The position numbers and the translations under genes are program-made. 7,847 bases of DNA from an uncultured Xanthobacteraceae bacterium (lineage in GTDB: Bacteria > Pseudomonadota > Alphaproteobacteria > Rhizobiales > Xanthobacteraceae), in NCBI GenBank assembly GCA_955652195.1, contig CATPBC010000109.1, forward strand, positions 1-7,847, read 5' to 3'. Position 1 is the stretch's first letter. Each line of letters starts with the position of its first letter. Under the pieces are notes generated by a model. That model did not search any database, was not told the DNA's origin, and was given only the letters and a program-made list of their open reading frames with translations. This document shows positions 6,492 to 7,847 of this stretch, piece by piece.

Positions 6492-7213
6492 CCGCGCTGC
6501 TTTCGCTTAAACGCGTCAGCAAACGCTTTCGCGGCCTCCTCGCCGTAGATGGCGTCAGCTTCGCTGTATCGGCTGGCGACTTGTTCGCCATTATCGGCCC
6601 GAACGGGGCTGGCAAGACCACTCTCTTCAACATGATCGCCGGCGCCATTGTGCCCGATCAAGGTTCGATCAATTTTGCCGGCAAACCGATCGGCGGCTTG
6701 CCTGCGGATGCGGTATGCCGGCGTGGCATCGCCCGCACCTTCCAGATCGTGCGCCCGTTTCCCGCCCTGACCGTGGAGGACAACGTCATCATCGGGGCGC
6801 TGCTGCACATTCGCGATGTTGGCAAGGCCCGCACGCGTGCGGGCGAGATACTGCGCTCCCTCGATCTCTTCGAACAACGAAACCGGATCGCCGCTACGCT
6901 GACACTGCCGGATCGAAAACGCCTCGAAGTCGCGCGTGCACTTGCAACCGAACCGCGCCTGTTGTTGCTCGACGAGGTCATGGCCGGTCTGCGCCCGACG
7001 GAGAGTGATCGCATGGTCGCAATCTTGCGAAGCCTCAACCGCGACAACGGGTTGACCATCGTTCTGATCGAACACGTCATGCGCGCCGTCATGGCGCTCG
7101 CCTCGAATGTTCTAGTGCTCGATCACGGCATCGCTATCGCGCAAGGCAAGCCCGAAGCGATCGTGCGCGATTCCGCCGTCGTGCAGTCCTATCTCGGTGC
7201 GGAGCCGGTGTGA
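6488..7213 (+). CDS. livG: Branched-chain amino acid-type ABC transporter ATP-binding protein LivG
   Basis: This 241-residue cytoplasmic ATPase powers the LivHM pore together with LivF. Walker A is GPNGAGKT (37-44), the Q-loop is Q86 in ARTFQIVRPF, Walker B is LLLLDE (158-163) followed by the LivG-typical VMAGL and a D-loop region RPTE, and the H-loop is H196 in IEHVM. The ABC signature is degenerate: LTLPDRKRLEVARAL (138-152) stands where LivG normally has an LSYGQQRRLEIARAL-like sequence, so the key glycine of the signature is missing. The flanking helix is normal and the rest of the gene is intact, so it is probably a functional subfamily rather than a dead copy. The GTG start at 6488 overlaps the LivM TGA (GTGA) and has GGAGAG 6 nt upstream. 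Its stop overlaps the LivF ATG (TGATG). Confidence 0.93.
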   Translation: MTALLSLKRVSKRFRGLLAVDGVSFAVSAGDLFAIIGPNGAGKTTLFNMIAGAIVPDQGSINFAGKPIGGLPADAVCRRGIARTFQIVRPFPALTVEDNVIIGALLHIRDVGKARTRAGEILRSLDLFEQRNRIAATLTLPDRKRLEVARALATEPRLLLLDEVMAGLRPTESDRMVAILRSLNRDNGLTIVLIEHVMRAVMALASNVLVLDHGIAIAQGKPEAIVRDSAVVQSYLGAEPV

Positions 7214-7847
7214 TGCTGCGCGTTGAACAGCTTGATGTTTTCTATGGCGATGTGCAGGCGCTTGATGGCGTATCGCTCGATATCGAGGAAGGCGCCATAG
7301 TCGCGATTATCGGCGCCAACGGCGCCGGCAAAACGACGCTCATCCGCGCGCTCGCAGGCATGAATCGCTCGGCAACGGGCCGGGTTATGTTTCGCGGGCA
7401 AAATATCTTGGGCTGGCCGAGCCATCGGATTTGCAATATCGGAATCGGTCAGGTCGCGGAAGGCCGGCAGATATTTCCGACGCTTTCGGTAGAGGAAAAT
7501 CTCGAGATCGGCTCGATGCTGCCGCGCGCTCGCGCCAGCCGGGCGATAAATCGCGAGCGCGTGCTGGCGCTGTTTCCGGTGCTTGCCGAGCGCGCGCGCC
7601 AGCCAGCGGGCACATTGTCGGGCGGCGAGCAGCAAATGCTGGCGATCGCCCGCTGCCTAATGGGTGCGCCGCAACTCATCATGTTCGACGAACCCTCGCT
7701 CGGGCTGGCGCCGACGATCGTCCACAAAGTGCTCGACACGATCCGCGAGCTCAACGGCGACGGTGTCACCTGCCTGTTGGTCGAACAAAACGTGGCGATG
7801 TCGTTGAAGCTTGCAAGCCGCGCTTACGTTCTGGAAAATGGCCGCGT
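7213..7847 (+). CDS. livF: Branched-chain amino acid-type ABC transporter ATP-binding protein LivF (3' end beyond window)
   Basis: The second ATPase of the importer starts at the ATG overlapping the LivG stop and stays open to the window edge, with 211 codons visible of an expected 230-240. Walker A is GANGAGKT (34-41). The LivF-typical VAEGRQIFPTLSVEENL-like region spans 81-97, with Glu83 in place of the Q-loop Gln as in other LivF proteins. The signature is a canonical LSGGEQQ (135-141) and Walker B is LIMFDE (155-160). Q192 in LVEQN replaces the H-loop His, also normal for LivF. The canonical signature here contrasts with the degenerate one in LivG. Only the C-terminal 20-30 residues appear to be missing. 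Confidence 0.94.
   Translation, partial: MLRVEQLDVFYGDVQALDGVSLDIEEGAIVAIIGANGAGKTTLIRALAGMNRSATGRVMFRGQNILGWPSHRICNIGIGQVAEGRQIFPTLSVEENLEIGSMLPRARASRAINRERVLALFPVLAERARQPAGTLSGGEQQMLAIARCLMGAPQLIMFDEPSLGLAPTIVHKVLDTIRELNGDGVTCLLVEQNVAMSLKLASRAYVLENGR

Overview
This is a high-GC window of dense, mostly overlapping bacterial genes. Its combination of features suggests an alphaproteobacterium, probably a Hyphomicrobiales/Bradyrhizobium-like soil organism: a Tat-exported LivK-type binding protein, a DUF1932 dehydrogenase, an amidase-signature enzyme and several GTG starts. This placement is inferred from protein style only. No rRNA, tRNA, CRISPR array, insertion sequence or phage gene was seen, and no gene-free stretch exceeds 300 bases.

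Layout. (1) 25-840 (+) is a class II aldolase/adducin-family protein with intact metal-binding histidines, most like the decarboxylase branch of that family. (2) It converges on 856-1773 (-), a beta-hydroxyacid-dehydrogenase-type NAD(P) oxidoreductase with a DUF1932-like C-terminal half. The two genes share a 10-bp perfect GC-rich inverted repeat spanning both stop codons, probably a two-way terminator. (3) 1774-1935 is a divergent promoter region with an extended -10-like element and a 7-bp hairpin. (4) 1936-3231 (+) is a cytoplasmic amidase-signature hydrolase with a complete Lys-Ser-Ser triad. (5) 3232-3328 contains two tandem 16-nt repeats, each holding a TTGA-N4-TCAA palindrome. (6) 3329 to the window end (+) is a complete branched-chain-amino-acid-type ABC importer: Tat-signal binding protein, two permeases (LivH, LivM) and two ATPases (LivG, LivF). 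LivF is cut off by the window edge. The last four genes are joined by an 8-nt gap and then by stop/start overlaps.

How the genes may work together. The Liv-type importer would bring in a small amide- or carboxylate-containing compound, and the signal-less amidase just upstream could hydrolyse it in the cytoplasm. The dehydrogenase and the class II aldolase-like enzyme would suit an 'oxidise a hydroxy acid, then decarboxylate or cleave' step on the product. The true substrate cannot be read from the sequence. No clearly new type of system is evident. The most interesting points are this possible uptake-and-breakdown module, the paired repeats in front of the binding-protein gene, the shared terminator hairpin, and a LivG whose ABC signature motif is degenerate.
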